From assembly GCA_021295815.1 (NCBI GenBank), contig JAGWBQ010000006.1:586-64585 (forward strand): a DNA stretch of 64,000 bases, written 5' to 3'. The notes under the pieces are model-generated. The model was not told the DNA's origin, did not search any database, and saw nothing but the letters and a program-made list of their open reading frames with translations. This stretch comes from Gemmatimonadota bacterium (GTDB taxonomy: Bacteria; Gemmatimonadota; Gemmatimonadetes; Longimicrobiales; Gaopeijiaceae). How positions within the stretch are numbered: position 1 is the first letter of the stretch; the number at the start of each line of letters is the position of its first letter. Positions 10,792-19,245 of the stretch are shown here, one piece after another. The position numbers and the translations under genes are program-made.

Positions 10792-13242
10792 GTGACGAAC
10801 GTTCGAGTGCGGCGTCCCGGTGTGGCTGCGGCCGGTGGACGGGCGGCGATCGTCGCCCTCCTTCTGGCATCCCTGGGTTTCGCCGGAGGTGCGGCGTCGC
10901 CGGTCTCGGGCCAGGAGGCGCGCAGTCCGGTGCGGGTCGATTCCATATCGGTGACCGGCAACAGCCAGCGCGTCGAGGCCCAGTCGGTAGTGGCCGTCTT
11001 CGGCGTCCAACCCGGCCAGATGATCACCGCGCGCGACGTTCGGCGTGGGATAAAGGCCTTGCTCGCCACAGGGCTCTTTCGCGACATCGTCGTCCGGGCG
11101 TCGGGCACGTCCAGCGCCCATCTCACCATCGAGGTGAGCGAGCGTCCGGTGATCGCGAGCGTGCAGATCGTCGGGCTCGAACACGGCACATCGGCCAGGG
11201 AGGTGCGCGACACGATCGGCATCAACCCCGGAGCCGCCTACAATCCGCAGCGCATTCTCGACGCCAGGCGCTTCATCCTGGCGGAGCTTGCCGAAGACGG
11301 CATTCCCTTCGCCGGCATAGTCGAACGCACGCTCTCCGTCGGAGAGGACACCACCCAGCTCAGCGTGGTCATCGAGGTCACCGAGGGACAGCGCGTCACC
11401 GTGGCCGAGGTGGTCTTCGAGGGCAACGAACGCTTCAGCGACGCAGAGCTCGTCGACGCGATGGCATCGAAACCCGAAGGCTTCTGGTGGTTCCGACAGG
11501 GGAGCTTCGAGGAGGCGGATTTCGCCCTCGATCTGGAAGAGAGACTGCCGCAGTTCTACGCATCGATGGGCCACCTCGACTTTCGGGTGCTCGGCGACAC
11601 CATCGTCGTCGATCCCGCGACCGGGAAATCCAGAGTGGTCGTCGAAGTGGAAGAAGGCCCCAGCTACACGCTCGGCGAGTTCAGAGTCGAGGGCAACCGG
11701 GCCTTCACGACCGAGGAACTCGAAGGGCTTCTGCGCACCACAGAGGGCGGAATACTCTCGGTGATCGGTCTCGGTGGCGGCGAGGGGGGCGAGGTGGTCG
11801 GACAGACCTTCGACGCCATGGCCTTCGGCGAGGCGCTCGCCACGGTCGAGGAGCTCTACCGCAACGAGGGATACCTGAACGTAAACGTCATTCCCACCGT
11901 GGACAAGGCGCCGGCCGAGAACGGCGAGGATCCGACGGTCAGCGCGTCCTGGATCGTCAACGAGGGTCAGCCGGCGGTGATCAGCCGGGTGTCCATCGCC
12001 GGCAACGACTACACGCACGAGTGGGTCATTCGCAACCAGCTCTTCGTGCTGCCGGGAGACGTCTACAGCCAGGACCGCCTCCTGCGCAGCTACCAGAACA
12101 TCTCGGCGCTCGGCTTCTTCGAGGCCCCGCTGCCCGTTCCCGAGATGCAGGAGGACCAGAACGGCGACGTCAACATCACCTTCCGAGTGGTCGAAAAGAG
12201 CACCGGTTCCATCAACTTCGGAACCTCGGTGGGTGGCGGCTACGGTCTGTCGGGTTTCATCGGCTACCAGCAACCCAACCTGTTCGGTCAGGCCAAGTCC
12301 GGCGACCTGCGCTGGGATTTCGGCAGGTACATCAACAGCTTCGAGGCCACCTATACCGATCCGGCGTTCCTGCAGAGCCTGGTGTCGGGATCGATCTCCC
12401 TCTTCAACTCCCGAGACCGCTTCTTCCAGTTCGCCTCCGGCCGCCGTCGTCGGATCGGAGCGAGCACCCGCTTCGGATTTCCCTGGCCCAATTCGCGCGT
12501 GACCCGGGTTTTCGCCGGCTACGGACTCTCCCGGACCCGTTACGAGCTCTTCCAGGACGTCGACGACACCTCGCTCTTCGGACGGCCACCGGGAATTCAA
12601 AGCCAGCTCACCCTGGGCGTGACCCGTCAGACGCACGACCATCCCATCTTCCCAACGGTCGGCTCGCGGCAGAACGTGAGCGCCGAGATCAACGGAGGAC
12701 CGCTCGGGGGCGACGGCAACTTCCTCCGCGTGCTCACCGACGCGAACTGGTGGGTGCCGGTGGGCGGCGGCATGATGGAGGCCGGCGGCGGCGGATTGCG
12801 CATGGCGCTGGGCGTCACCCTCAGGGCGGGCGCGGTGTTCGGCGACGCCGAGGCCTTTCCTTTCGACCGCTTCTGGATGGGAGGCGTGCAGTTCGGCCAG
12901 CAATTGCGCGGCTACGACGAGACCTCGATCACGCCCTTGGGCTATTACGGAAAAGGCGCCGCCGGAATCTCCGCCATCGACAGGCTGGGCGACGCCTACT
13001 ACAGCATGACGGCCGAATACGCCTTCCGGCTCGGCGGACAGATCGGCGTCTCGGTCTTCTTCGACGCCGGCAACGTATGGCGCGGTCCGTCCGATTTCGA
13101 CCTCACCCGGCTCTACCGAGGCGCCGGAGTCGGTCTCTCGCTGGTGACGCCTCTGGGTCCGATCGGGATCGACTACGCTTATGGATTCGACAAGACCGTA
13201 CCCGGCTTCCAACTTCACCTCAAGATGGGTCAGGGCTTCTGA
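10792..13242 (+). CDS. bamA: BamA: outer-membrane protein assembly factor
   Basis: It inserts beta-barrel proteins into the outer membrane. The 816 residues begin with a signal peptide (hydrophobic run about 15-38), followed by tandem POTRA domains (about 45-450; recurrent pattern V-x-F-x-G-N, such as VVFEGNERFSDAEL and FRVEGNRAFTTEEL), and a C-terminal Omp85 barrel with the motif GGVQFGQQLRGYDE near residue 700 (corresponding to VRGF/Y in other BamA). It ends in Phe as barrel proteins do. The GTG start follows the clpC stop by one base. skp, lpxD, the lpxC-fabZ fusion and lpxA lie downstream, the conserved envelope order. Confidence 0.93.
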   Translation: MTNVRVRRPGVAAAGGRAAIVALLLASLGFAGGAASPVSGQEARSPVRVDSISVTGNSQRVEAQSVVAVFGVQPGQMITARDVRRGIKALLATGLFRDIVVRASGTSSAHLTIEVSERPVIASVQIVGLEHGTSAREVRDTIGINPGAAYNPQRILDARRFILAELAEDGIPFAGIVERTLSVGEDTTQLSVVIEVTEGQRVTVAEVVFEGNERFSDAELVDAMASKPEGFWWFRQGSFEEADFALDLEERLPQFYASMGHLDFRVLGDTIVVDPATGKSRVVVEVEEGPSYTLGEFRVEGNRAFTTEELEGLLRTTEGGILSVIGLGGGEGGEVVGQTFDAMAFGEALATVEELYRNEGYLNVNVIPTVDKAPAENGEDPTVSASWIVNEGQPAVISRVSIAGNDYTHEWVIRNQLFVLPGDVYSQDRLLRSYQNISALGFFEAPLPVPEMQEDQNGDVNITFRVVEKSTGSINFGTSVGGGYGLSGFIGYQQPNLFGQAKSGDLRWDFGRYINSFEATYTDPAFLQSLVSGSISLFNSRDRFFQFASGRRRRIGASTRFGFPWPNSRVTRVFAGYGLSRTRYELFQDVDDTSLFGRPPGIQSQLTLGVTRQTHDHPIFPTVGSRQNVSAEINGGPLGGDGNFLRVLTDANWWVPVGGGMMEAGGGGLRMALGVTLRAGAVFGDAEAFPFDRFWMGGVQFGQQLRGYDETSITPLGYYGKGAAGISAIDRLGDAYYSMTAEYAFRLGGQIGVSVFFDAGNVWRGPSDFDLTRLYRGAGVGLSLVTPLGPIGIDYAYGFDKTVPGFQLHLKMGQGF

Positions 13243-13315
13243 CCGCTCGACCCAAGGGACCGGATGGCGCTCGGGCTCGCCGTACGCCGGAGTTCGGCCC
13301 GACCTCCCTATCACC

Positions 13316-13930
13316 ATGGAGAACATGAAAATGCACAATCGCCACGTCGCGTTCGTCGCCTTGGCCTTGGCCGTCCTCGCGTCGGCTACGACGCCGGGAG
13401 TCGGCGGTGCGCAGGATACGCGCATCGGTTACATCAATTCCGCCGAGATCCTTGCCAGAGCTCCGGGCTCCGCGGAGGCGCAGGGGCTGTTCGAGGAAGA
13501 AATGCAGGAGTCCGAGAACGAGCTTCAGCGCATGGAGCAGGATCTCCAGAACCGGGCCGAGGATCTCCAGCGGCAGGCGCTCACACTCTCCCCGGAGGCC
13601 CGCGCGGCGCGGGAGCAGCAGCTCGCCTTGCTCCAGCAGGAATACAACTCCAGGTTCCAGGAGCTGGAGACGTCGGCGACACAGCGTAGGGCCGAACTCG
13701 TGCAGCCCATCATGGACCGGGTCACTCAGGTGATCGAGGCGATAAGGGAGGAGGGTGGATACGCTCTTATTCTTGATACGGTGGCCGGGTCGATCATCTC
13801 CGCCGATCCCGAGCTCGATCTGACCCAGGCCGTTCTCGACCAGCTCGAGGCCATGGAAGCGGAGGCCGGGGACGCCGAAGATGACGGTTCCTTGGGATCC
13901 GACGGCGCTTCGACCGGCGGGAGTCTCTGA
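13316..13930 (+). CDS. OmpH/Skp-family periplasmic chaperone
   Basis: Skp holds unfolded outer-membrane proteins on the way to BamA. The protein has a signal peptide ending near GVGGAQ-DTR, a first beta-strand with the family pattern RIGYINSAEIL, a long heptad-rich coiled coil (about residues 50-125, rich in Glu and Gln), and a C-terminal segment around GYALILDTVAGSIISADPELDLT that matches Skp. The start is ambiguous: ATG 13316, 13325 and 13331 are in frame; GGAG at 13318-13321 would suit 13331. An acidic tail follows. Its place between bamA and lpxD is conserved in many didermic genomes. Confidence 0.88.
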   Translation: MENMKMHNRHVAFVALALAVLASATTPGVGGAQDTRIGYINSAEILARAPGSAEAQGLFEEEMQESENELQRMEQDLQNRAEDLQRQALTLSPEARAAREQQLALLQQEYNSRFQELETSATQRRAELVQPIMDRVTQVIEAIREEGGYALILDTVAGSIISADPELDLTQAVLDQLEAMEAEAGDAEDDGSLGSDGASTGGSL

Positions 13931-14028
13931 CGGCCGGTCGCGACGACCGAGTCTCCGACCCGCGCGAGCTCCCGAGTCCGGGGCCGAGAGCGCGACTCTC
14001 CGGCCCAAACTCAACCGAGGAGCTCACC

Positions 14029-15126
14029 TTGGCGGAGGTCGCGGAGATGGTCGGCGGTAAGCTCCGAGGAGACGGAAGCCTCGCGGTGACCGCCGTCCGC
14101 CCCACGGCGGAGGCGGGTCCCGGAGAGCTCGCCTTTCTGGCAAGCGGTCGCTACGCGCGCGAGCTGTCGAAGTGCGCGGCCCCGGCGTACCTGGTGTCGA
14201 AGGAGCTGGCGAGCCGGATCCCGGCCGAGGCCGGCGCGGTGGTCGTGGAGACACCCCACGCTGCGCTCCGGGTCGTACTCGATCGGCTTCATCCTGCCCG
14301 GGAAGCGCGTCCCGGCATCCACCCCACCGCAGTCGTCGGACGTTCGGTCGAACTCGGCGAGGACGTGGTCGTCGGCCCGTACGCCGTGATCGAGGACGGA
14401 GCGACGATCGGCGACCGGGCGCGCATCGGTGCGCACTGCGTCGTGGGCGAGGGGGCCGGCGTAGGTGGCCGGAGCGTGCTCCACCCGCATGTGGTCCTCT
14501 ACCACGGCTGCCGGATCGGCGAGCGCTGCATCGTCCATTCGGGCGTCCGCATCGGTTCGGACGGCTTCGGCTTCGTCTTCCGAGACGGAAGCCACCGGAA
14601 GATCCCGCAGGTGGGCGCGGCGATAATCGGCGACGACGTCGAGATCGGCGCCAACTCGACCGTGGACCGCGGATCCATAGGCGACACCGTGGTCGGTTCG
14701 GGATCGAAGCTCGACAACCTCGTTCACATCGCCCACAACGTACGCGTCGGCGCGCGGTCGCTCTTTGCGGCGCTGGTCGGCGTCGCGGGCTCCACCAGGG
14801 TGGGGCGCGACGTCTGGATGGGCGGCAAGGTCGGGGTGAGCGATCACCTGACCATTGGAGACGGCGCGCGGCTGGCGATCGCCAGCAAGGTCATGAAGAA
14901 CGTGGCCGCCGGAACCACCGTGTCGGGACATCCCGCCGGACCCCACCGAAGACAGATGCGACAGCAGGCCGGCGCGCGCCGGGTGGGCAAGCTCGAACGG
15001 CGGGTGCGGAAGATCGAGCGCGTTCTCGCTCTCCGGGGCGGCTCGAAGCCGCCCGCCCGCGCTCCGGAGGAGACGCCCGACGCGCGGAGCGACCATTCGG
15101 ATCGGGAGGAATCGCACCTTGATTAA
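14029..15126 (+). CDS. lpxD: LpxD: UDP-3-O-acylglucosamine N-acyltransferase
   Basis: It adds the N-linked acyl chain in lipid A synthesis. The 365 residues hold an N-terminal uridine-binding domain (1-95), a left-handed beta-helix of hexapeptide repeats (about 100-300), and a helical C terminus. The catalytic His of the HIAHNVRVG block is about residue 236. The TTG start at 14029 is supported by GAGGAG at 14017-14022, six bases upstream. The last 45 residues are a charged extension (PPARAPEETPDARSD). The end overlaps the next gene by 8 bases. Confidence 0.93.
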   Translation: MAEVAEMVGGKLRGDGSLAVTAVRPTAEAGPGELAFLASGRYARELSKCAAPAYLVSKELASRIPAEAGAVVVETPHAALRVVLDRLHPAREARPGIHPTAVVGRSVELGEDVVVGPYAVIEDGATIGDRARIGAHCVVGEGAGVGGRSVLHPHVVLYHGCRIGERCIVHSGVRIGSDGFGFVFRDGSHRKIPQVGAAIIGDDVEIGANSTVDRGSIGDTVVGSGSKLDNLVHIAHNVRVGARSLFAALVGVAGSTRVGRDVWMGGKVGVSDHLTIGDGARLAIASKVMKNVAAGTTVSGHPAGPHRRQMRQQAGARRVGKLERRVRKIERVLALRGGSKPPARAPEETPDARSDHSDREESHLD

Positions 15127-16396
15127 GCAGAGGACGATCACGAGGGCGTTCACGCTCGATGGGGTCGGCGTACACACGGGCGCATCCACGAGCGTGACGG
15201 TCGGACCGGCGCCCGCGAACAGCGGGGTCGTCTTCCTGCGCACCGATCTCGGTGGCGCGCGCCCCATTCCCGCACTCCTCGACAACGTTCGGGATCTGCG
15301 GAGGGGAACGAGCCTCGGGTCGGACGGCGCCGAGGTGGGCACGGTGGAGCATCTGCTCGCGGCCCTCTCTTCCTCCAAGGTGGACAACGCGCTCGTGGAG
15401 GTGGACGGTCCCGAAGTACCGGTTCGCGACGGCTCCTTTTCCGATTTCCACGAGGCGGTGGTCGCCGCCGGGTCGGAGGAGCAGGATGCCGATGCGCACG
15501 TGCTCGAGCTCGAATCTCCGGTCGTTTGGAGGGGCAGGGGAGGAACCAGCTACGCCGCGCTTCCCGCCCCGGAGCTGGAGGTGGCCGTTTCCATCGAGTA
15601 CCCGCACTCGCTCATCGGACGGCAGTACGGTCACTTCAGGGCCGGCGCCGACTTCCCGGACGCGATAGCGCCCGCGCGCACCTTCGGATTCAGGTCCGAC
15701 GCGGCCGAACTTAACGCCGCCGGCCGCGCTCTCGGCGCCTCTCCGGAAAACACGGTCGTGATCGGCGAAGAGGGAGAGCCTGCCCCGGAGCTGCGCTTCC
15801 CCGACGAGTTCGTCCGTCACAAGGCCGGCGACCTCCTGGGCGACCTTGCTCTCCTGGGCGGGCGGCTTCACGCCAAGATCGTGGCCGAACGTCCGGGTCA
15901 CGAGGGCAACGTCGAGTTCGCGCGCAGGCTCCGGCTCGCCCTGGTCCGGGATTCCCGGAAGCCTGTCCTGGACGTGACCGCGATAATGAAGTTTCTGCCG
16001 CATCGCTATCCGATGCTGCTCGTCGACCGGATCACGGACTACGAGCCCGGACGGAAGATCACCGGGATCAAGAACGTCACCATCAACGAGGCTTTCTTCC
16101 AGGGCCACTATCCCGGACATCCGGTGATGCCGGGAGTCCTGATCGTGGAAGCGATGGCGCAGGTGGGCGGTCTGCTCCTCATGGACGAGGTGGAGGATCC
16201 GCAGGACAAGGTCGTCTACTTCATGTCGCTCGACAAGGTGAAATGGCGTCGGCCGGTGACGCCGGGCGACACCCTGGTCTTCGAACTCGAACTGACGAGC
16301 CTGCGTGGACGCAACTGCCGCATGAAGGGTCGAGGATTCGTGGACGACGTCATGGTGGCGCAGGCGGAACTGATGGCGCGCATCGTCGACAAGTGA
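15119..16396 (+). CDS. lpxC-fabZ: Bifunctional LpxC deacetylase / FabZ dehydratase fusion
   Basis: The N-terminal part (about 1-280) is LpxC, the committed zinc deacetylase of lipid A synthesis. Zinc ligands are visible as H78 in VEHLLAAL and the HKAGD pair (H234, D238), with the catalytic PGH about 25 residues later. The C-terminal part (about 290-425) is FabZ, the 3-hydroxyacyl-ACP dehydratase: HRYPMLLVDRI, then the active-site GHYPGHPVMPG and the helix with EAMAQ. The fusion is known from Bacteroidetes and relatives. At 425 residues it is compact, because the LpxC half is shorter than stand-alone LpxC (~300). TTG start; GTGA overlap with lpxA. Confidence 0.92.
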   Translation: MIKQRTITRAFTLDGVGVHTGASTSVTVGPAPANSGVVFLRTDLGGARPIPALLDNVRDLRRGTSLGSDGAEVGTVEHLLAALSSSKVDNALVEVDGPEVPVRDGSFSDFHEAVVAAGSEEQDADAHVLELESPVVWRGRGGTSYAALPAPELEVAVSIEYPHSLIGRQYGHFRAGADFPDAIAPARTFGFRSDAAELNAAGRALGASPENTVVIGEEGEPAPELRFPDEFVRHKAGDLLGDLALLGGRLHAKIVAERPGHEGNVEFARRLRLALVRDSRKPVLDVTAIMKFLPHRYPMLLVDRITDYEPGRKITGIKNVTINEAFFQGHYPGHPVMPGVLIVEAMAQVGGLLLMDEVEDPQDKVVYFMSLDKVKWRRPVTPGDTLVFELELTSLRGRNCRMKGRGFVDDVMVAQAELMARIVDK

Positions 16397-17193
16397 GCTC
16401 GCCCCGCTCCACCGAGCCTTCGACCCGGATCCACGCGACCGCGATCATCGATTCCGGCGCCCAACTGGGAGAGGGCGTCACGGTCGGACCTTGGACGTTC
16501 ATAGGTCCAGGGGTGGTCATCGGCGACGGCACGGTGATCGGCCCCCGGGCGCTGATCGAACGCGACACCGTCGTGGGCCGGGGGTGCCGCCTTCACCCCG
16601 GCGCGGTGCTCGGGACCGATCCTCAGGACATGAAATACCGGGGCGAGCACACCACGCTGACGGTGGGCGACCGCAGCGTCGTGAGGGAGTTCGCCACCCT
16701 GAACCGGGGCACGGCGGCCGAGGGCGTCACCTCCGTCGGCTCCGACTGCCTGATCATGGCCTACGCCCATGTGGCGCACGACTGCCGTCTGGGCGACCAC
16801 GTCGTCATCGCCAACTCGGTGGCCATGGGCGGCCATGTCAGGATCGGCGACTGGGCGGTGATAGGCGGGATCACGCCCATCCACCAATTCGTCCGCATCG
16901 GCGAGCACGCCTTCGTCGGCGGAGGATCGAGGATCGCCCAGGACGTGCCGCCATACTGTAGGGCGGCCGGGAATCCGCCGAGCCTCTACGGCATCAACTC
17001 GATCGGTCTGACTCGGAGGGAGATCGACCCAGAGGTCCGCGCCACCCTCAAGAAGGCCTATCGCCTCGTCTTCAACTCGAAGGAGCCGCTCGCCGACACC
17101 TTGCGGGCCGCAAGAGCCGAACTGCCTCGAATTCCCGAGGTCGAGCGTCTCCTCGACTTCGTGCGCGAGAGCGAACGGGGCGTTACCATTTAG
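16393..17193 (+). CDS. lpxA: LpxA: UDP-N-acetylglucosamine O-acyltransferase
   Basis: This is the first acylation of lipid A synthesis. Hexapeptide repeats start immediately (IHATAIIDSGAQLGEGVTVG). The catalytic His lies in YAHVAHDCRLG (about residue 129), and the C-terminal helical domain follows GNPPSLYGINSIGL. The start is the GTG at 16393, overlapping the preceding TGA. An upstream in-frame extension would lie wholly inside fabZ and is rejected. The length of 266 residues is normal. Confidence 0.94.
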   Translation: MSSPRSTEPSTRIHATAIIDSGAQLGEGVTVGPWTFIGPGVVIGDGTVIGPRALIERDTVVGRGCRLHPGAVLGTDPQDMKYRGEHTTLTVGDRSVVREFATLNRGTAAEGVTSVGSDCLIMAYAHVAHDCRLGDHVVIANSVAMGGHVRIGDWAVIGGITPIHQFVRIGEHAFVGGGSRIAQDVPPYCRAAGNPPSLYGINSIGLTRREIDPEVRATLKKAYRLVFNSKEPLADTLRAARAELPRIPEVERLLDFVRESERGVTI

Positions 17194-17297
17194 AGTGTTC
17201 GTGAACTGCCAGACCGTGACTCAACCTATGTCGCCCGCGACCGGGCCGGCGGGCTCCGGCGCGGCGCCGCTCGGCGGCGACGGCGACGGGAGACGCC

Positions 17298-17429
17298 ATG
17301 TCCCTCATTGAACAGCGCAGAAGGCGCAAGAGAAACTGGATCGACCACCAGAAGGGGATGGGGCCGGTCCGGCTTCTCGTGCTGCTCGGCTTCACGATCG
17401 CCGTCATCTGGTACCTGACCCGCTACTGA
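17298..17429 (+). CDS. Small single-pass membrane protein, 43 residues
   Basis: A short open frame begins at ATG 17298, preceded by GGGAGA (17288-17293). It encodes a basic N terminus (SLIEQRRRRKRNWIDHQKG) followed by one hydrophobic helix (PVRLLVLLGFTIAVIWYL) and a short TRY tail. The charge distribution suggests the N terminus stays in the cytoplasm. It sits in the gap between lpxA and lpxB in the same direction, so it may belong to the lipid A operon. I do not recognise the family; its coding status rests on the ribosome site, the clean topology and the position. Confidence 0.55.
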   Translation: MSLIEQRRRRKRNWIDHQKGMGPVRLLVLLGFTIAVIWYLTRY

Positions 17430-17473
17430 GGTGCCTGACGCCGCAGGGCCTGCCGCGAAGGCCGCAGGTCCTG

Positions 17474-18619
17474 GTGGTGACGGGAGACCCGTCCGGCGAA
17501 GCCCATGCCGCGGCGGCGGTGAGGGAGCTGCGCCGACTCCGCCCCGAAGCACGGTTGATCGGCACGGGCGGCGAGCGTCTCGCCGACGCCGGGGTCGAGG
17601 TGATCCCGGGAACCGGAGATATGGCGATGCTGGGGTTCCTGGAGATCGTCCCGCACCTTGCGCGCATGCGCGGTCTCCTTCAACGACTGACTCGCCTTGC
17701 TCTCGATGCCGATCTGGTAATGACCGTGGACTATTCCGGTTTCAACCTGCGCCTTCTCCGCGAGCTGGATTCGCTCTCGCCGCGCGGCCGACGGACGAGG
17801 ACGCTCCACTACATCCCGCCGAAGACCTGGGCATGGGGGGGCGCGAGAGCCCGGGAGCTCGCCAGACTCGCCGACAGGGTCGCCTGCATCCTTCCCTTCG
17901 AGGAACCGCTTCTCCGGAGGGACGGGGTCCGGGCCAGCTACGTCGGCAATCCGCTGCTCGACGGCGCCGAACCGATCGTGGACCGGGCCGCCGACGGCCG
18001 CCCCCTTCTCGCTCTCTTTCCGGGATCGCGCACCCGGGAGGTCGGCGCCCACTCGGGCATCTTTCTCTCGGTCGCCGCGAAGCTCCGTCGGCTTCTTCCG
18101 GAACTGGAGGTCGCGGTAGGCATGAGCTCGGCGTTACCGGAAGCCGTCTATCGCTCGGCGTGGCGTGAGTGGGCGGACGAGGCTGGAGCGGAGCATATCG
18201 AGCCCGCCTTCGTGGCCGACACCTCGACCCTCCTCGGTTCGGCGCGCGCCGCCATCGCCAAGTCCGGCACCATCACGCTCGAGTGCGCTCTCGCCGGGCT
18301 GCCGCACGTGGTGGGTTACCGCGTGTCGAGGATCAGTTGGCGTTTCATCGGCAAACGCCTCGCGGTGGGCTCCTTCTCTCTCCCGAATCTCATAGCCGGG
18401 CGGGAGATCGTGCCCGAACTGATCCAGGCGGCCTGCGTACCTTCCGCGTTCGCCCGCGCTCTTCGCCCCCTCCTCGATGCGAGCCCCGAGCGCGAAGCCC
18501 AGCTGGTCGGATTCGAGGAGGTGAGGGAGCTGCTCGAGGCGCCAGCCACGCCGGCAGGCGCCTCGGTCGCCGAACGGGTCGCGCTGATGGCGGCCGATCT
18601 GCTTCAGGCGGCGCCATGA
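17474..18619 (+). CDS. lpxB: LpxB: lipid-A-disaccharide synthase
   Basis: It joins UDP-diacylglucosamine and lipid X. GT19-family landmarks are VTGDPSGEAHAA at the N terminus (GEASGD in E. coli), VDYSGFNLRL, YIPPKTWAWG, SYVGNPLLDG, and the nucleotide-sugar site around LALFPGSRTREV. From GTG 17474 the product is 381 residues. However, the first beta-strand (residues RPQVLV) lies in frame upstream with no ATG, GTG or TTG, only CTG codons (17435, 17471). The true start may therefore be a rare CTG. It ends in an ATGA overlap with the next gene. Confidence 0.93.
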   Translation: MVTGDPSGEAHAAAAVRELRRLRPEARLIGTGGERLADAGVEVIPGTGDMAMLGFLEIVPHLARMRGLLQRLTRLALDADLVMTVDYSGFNLRLLRELDSLSPRGRRTRTLHYIPPKTWAWGGARARELARLADRVACILPFEEPLLRRDGVRASYVGNPLLDGAEPIVDRAADGRPLLALFPGSRTREVGAHSGIFLSVAAKLRRLLPELEVAVGMSSALPEAVYRSAWREWADEAGAEHIEPAFVADTSTLLGSARAAIAKSGTITLECALAGLPHVVGYRVSRISWRFIGKRLAVGSFSLPNLIAGREIVPELIQAACVPSAFARALRPLLDASPEREAQLVGFEEVRELLEAPATPAGASVAERVALMAADLLQAAP

Positions 18620-19245
18620 CCCGCGCACTCGGTCCGACGGCTCGCGTGGGCGGTTGGCTGGTCACGGCCCTGTTGCGGTCCGCGCGCATCGAGCGGCGCG
18701 GCGTTCACCACTACCAGCAGCGTCGACGCGAGGGACGCGGAACGGTTTTCGTCTTTCGCCATCGGCACCTCCTGCCGTTGGTGCACGTCCATCGCGGCGA
18801 GGGAATCGCCGTTCTCGTTTCGGAGCACCGGGACGGAGAGCTTGTCGCTCGGGTCATCGCCCGACGCGGATTCGCGCTCGCCCGCGGATCGAGCACCCGA
18901 GGAGGAGTGCGCGGCTTGCGGGCTCTGGTCGCCGCGGCTTCGGAGGGCAGGGATCTGGCCGTGACCCCCGACGGACCCCGCGGACCGGCAGGTATCTTCA
19001 AACCCGGTGCGTTCCTGGCGGCGAAGCTCTCGGGGACGGCCGTGGTTCCGATCGCGGTTTCGGTCGATCGCGCCTGGGAGGCGTCGAGCTGGGACGGTTT
19101 TCTGATCCCGAAGCCGTTCTCGCGAGTCCGTGTGACCTATCTTCCAGCCAGGAAGGTGCCGGCCGACGCGGATCGCTCGGCTTTGGCCTCCTTGGCCGCT
19201 CGGATTTCGGACGAGATCGACCGGGCGGCGGTTCGCGATGACTGA
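18616..19245 (+). CDS. DUF374 / lysophospholipid acyltransferase-like protein
   Basis: The protein has 209 residues. The family pattern is clear: FVFRHRHLLPLVHVH near the N terminus, ARGSSTRGGVRGLRALV, and the signature TPDGPRGP (about residue 117) followed by KPGAFLAAKLSGTAVVPIAV. DUF374 proteins resemble LpxL/PlsC acyltransferases and usually sit in lipid A operons. A late acyltransferase role is likely but unproven. The canonical HHHH-D motif is replaced by RHRHLLP. The start at ATG 18616 overlaps the lpxB stop; the end overlaps lpxK by 8 bases. Confidence 0.8.
   Translation: MTRALGPTARVGGWLVTALLRSARIERRGVHHYQQRRREGRGTVFVFRHRHLLPLVHVHRGEGIAVLVSEHRDGELVARVIARRGFALARGSSTRGGVRGLRALVAAASEGRDLAVTPDGPRGPAGIFKPGAFLAAKLSGTAVVPIAVSVDRAWEASSWDGFLIPKPFSRVRVTYLPARKVPADADRSALASLAARISDEIDRAAVRDD

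Noticed and set aside
10576-13425. Very long antisense open frame opposite clpC-bamA
   Set aside because: High GC produces long antisense frames; clpC and bamA are unambiguous on the plus strand and the antisense product has no recognisable domain.
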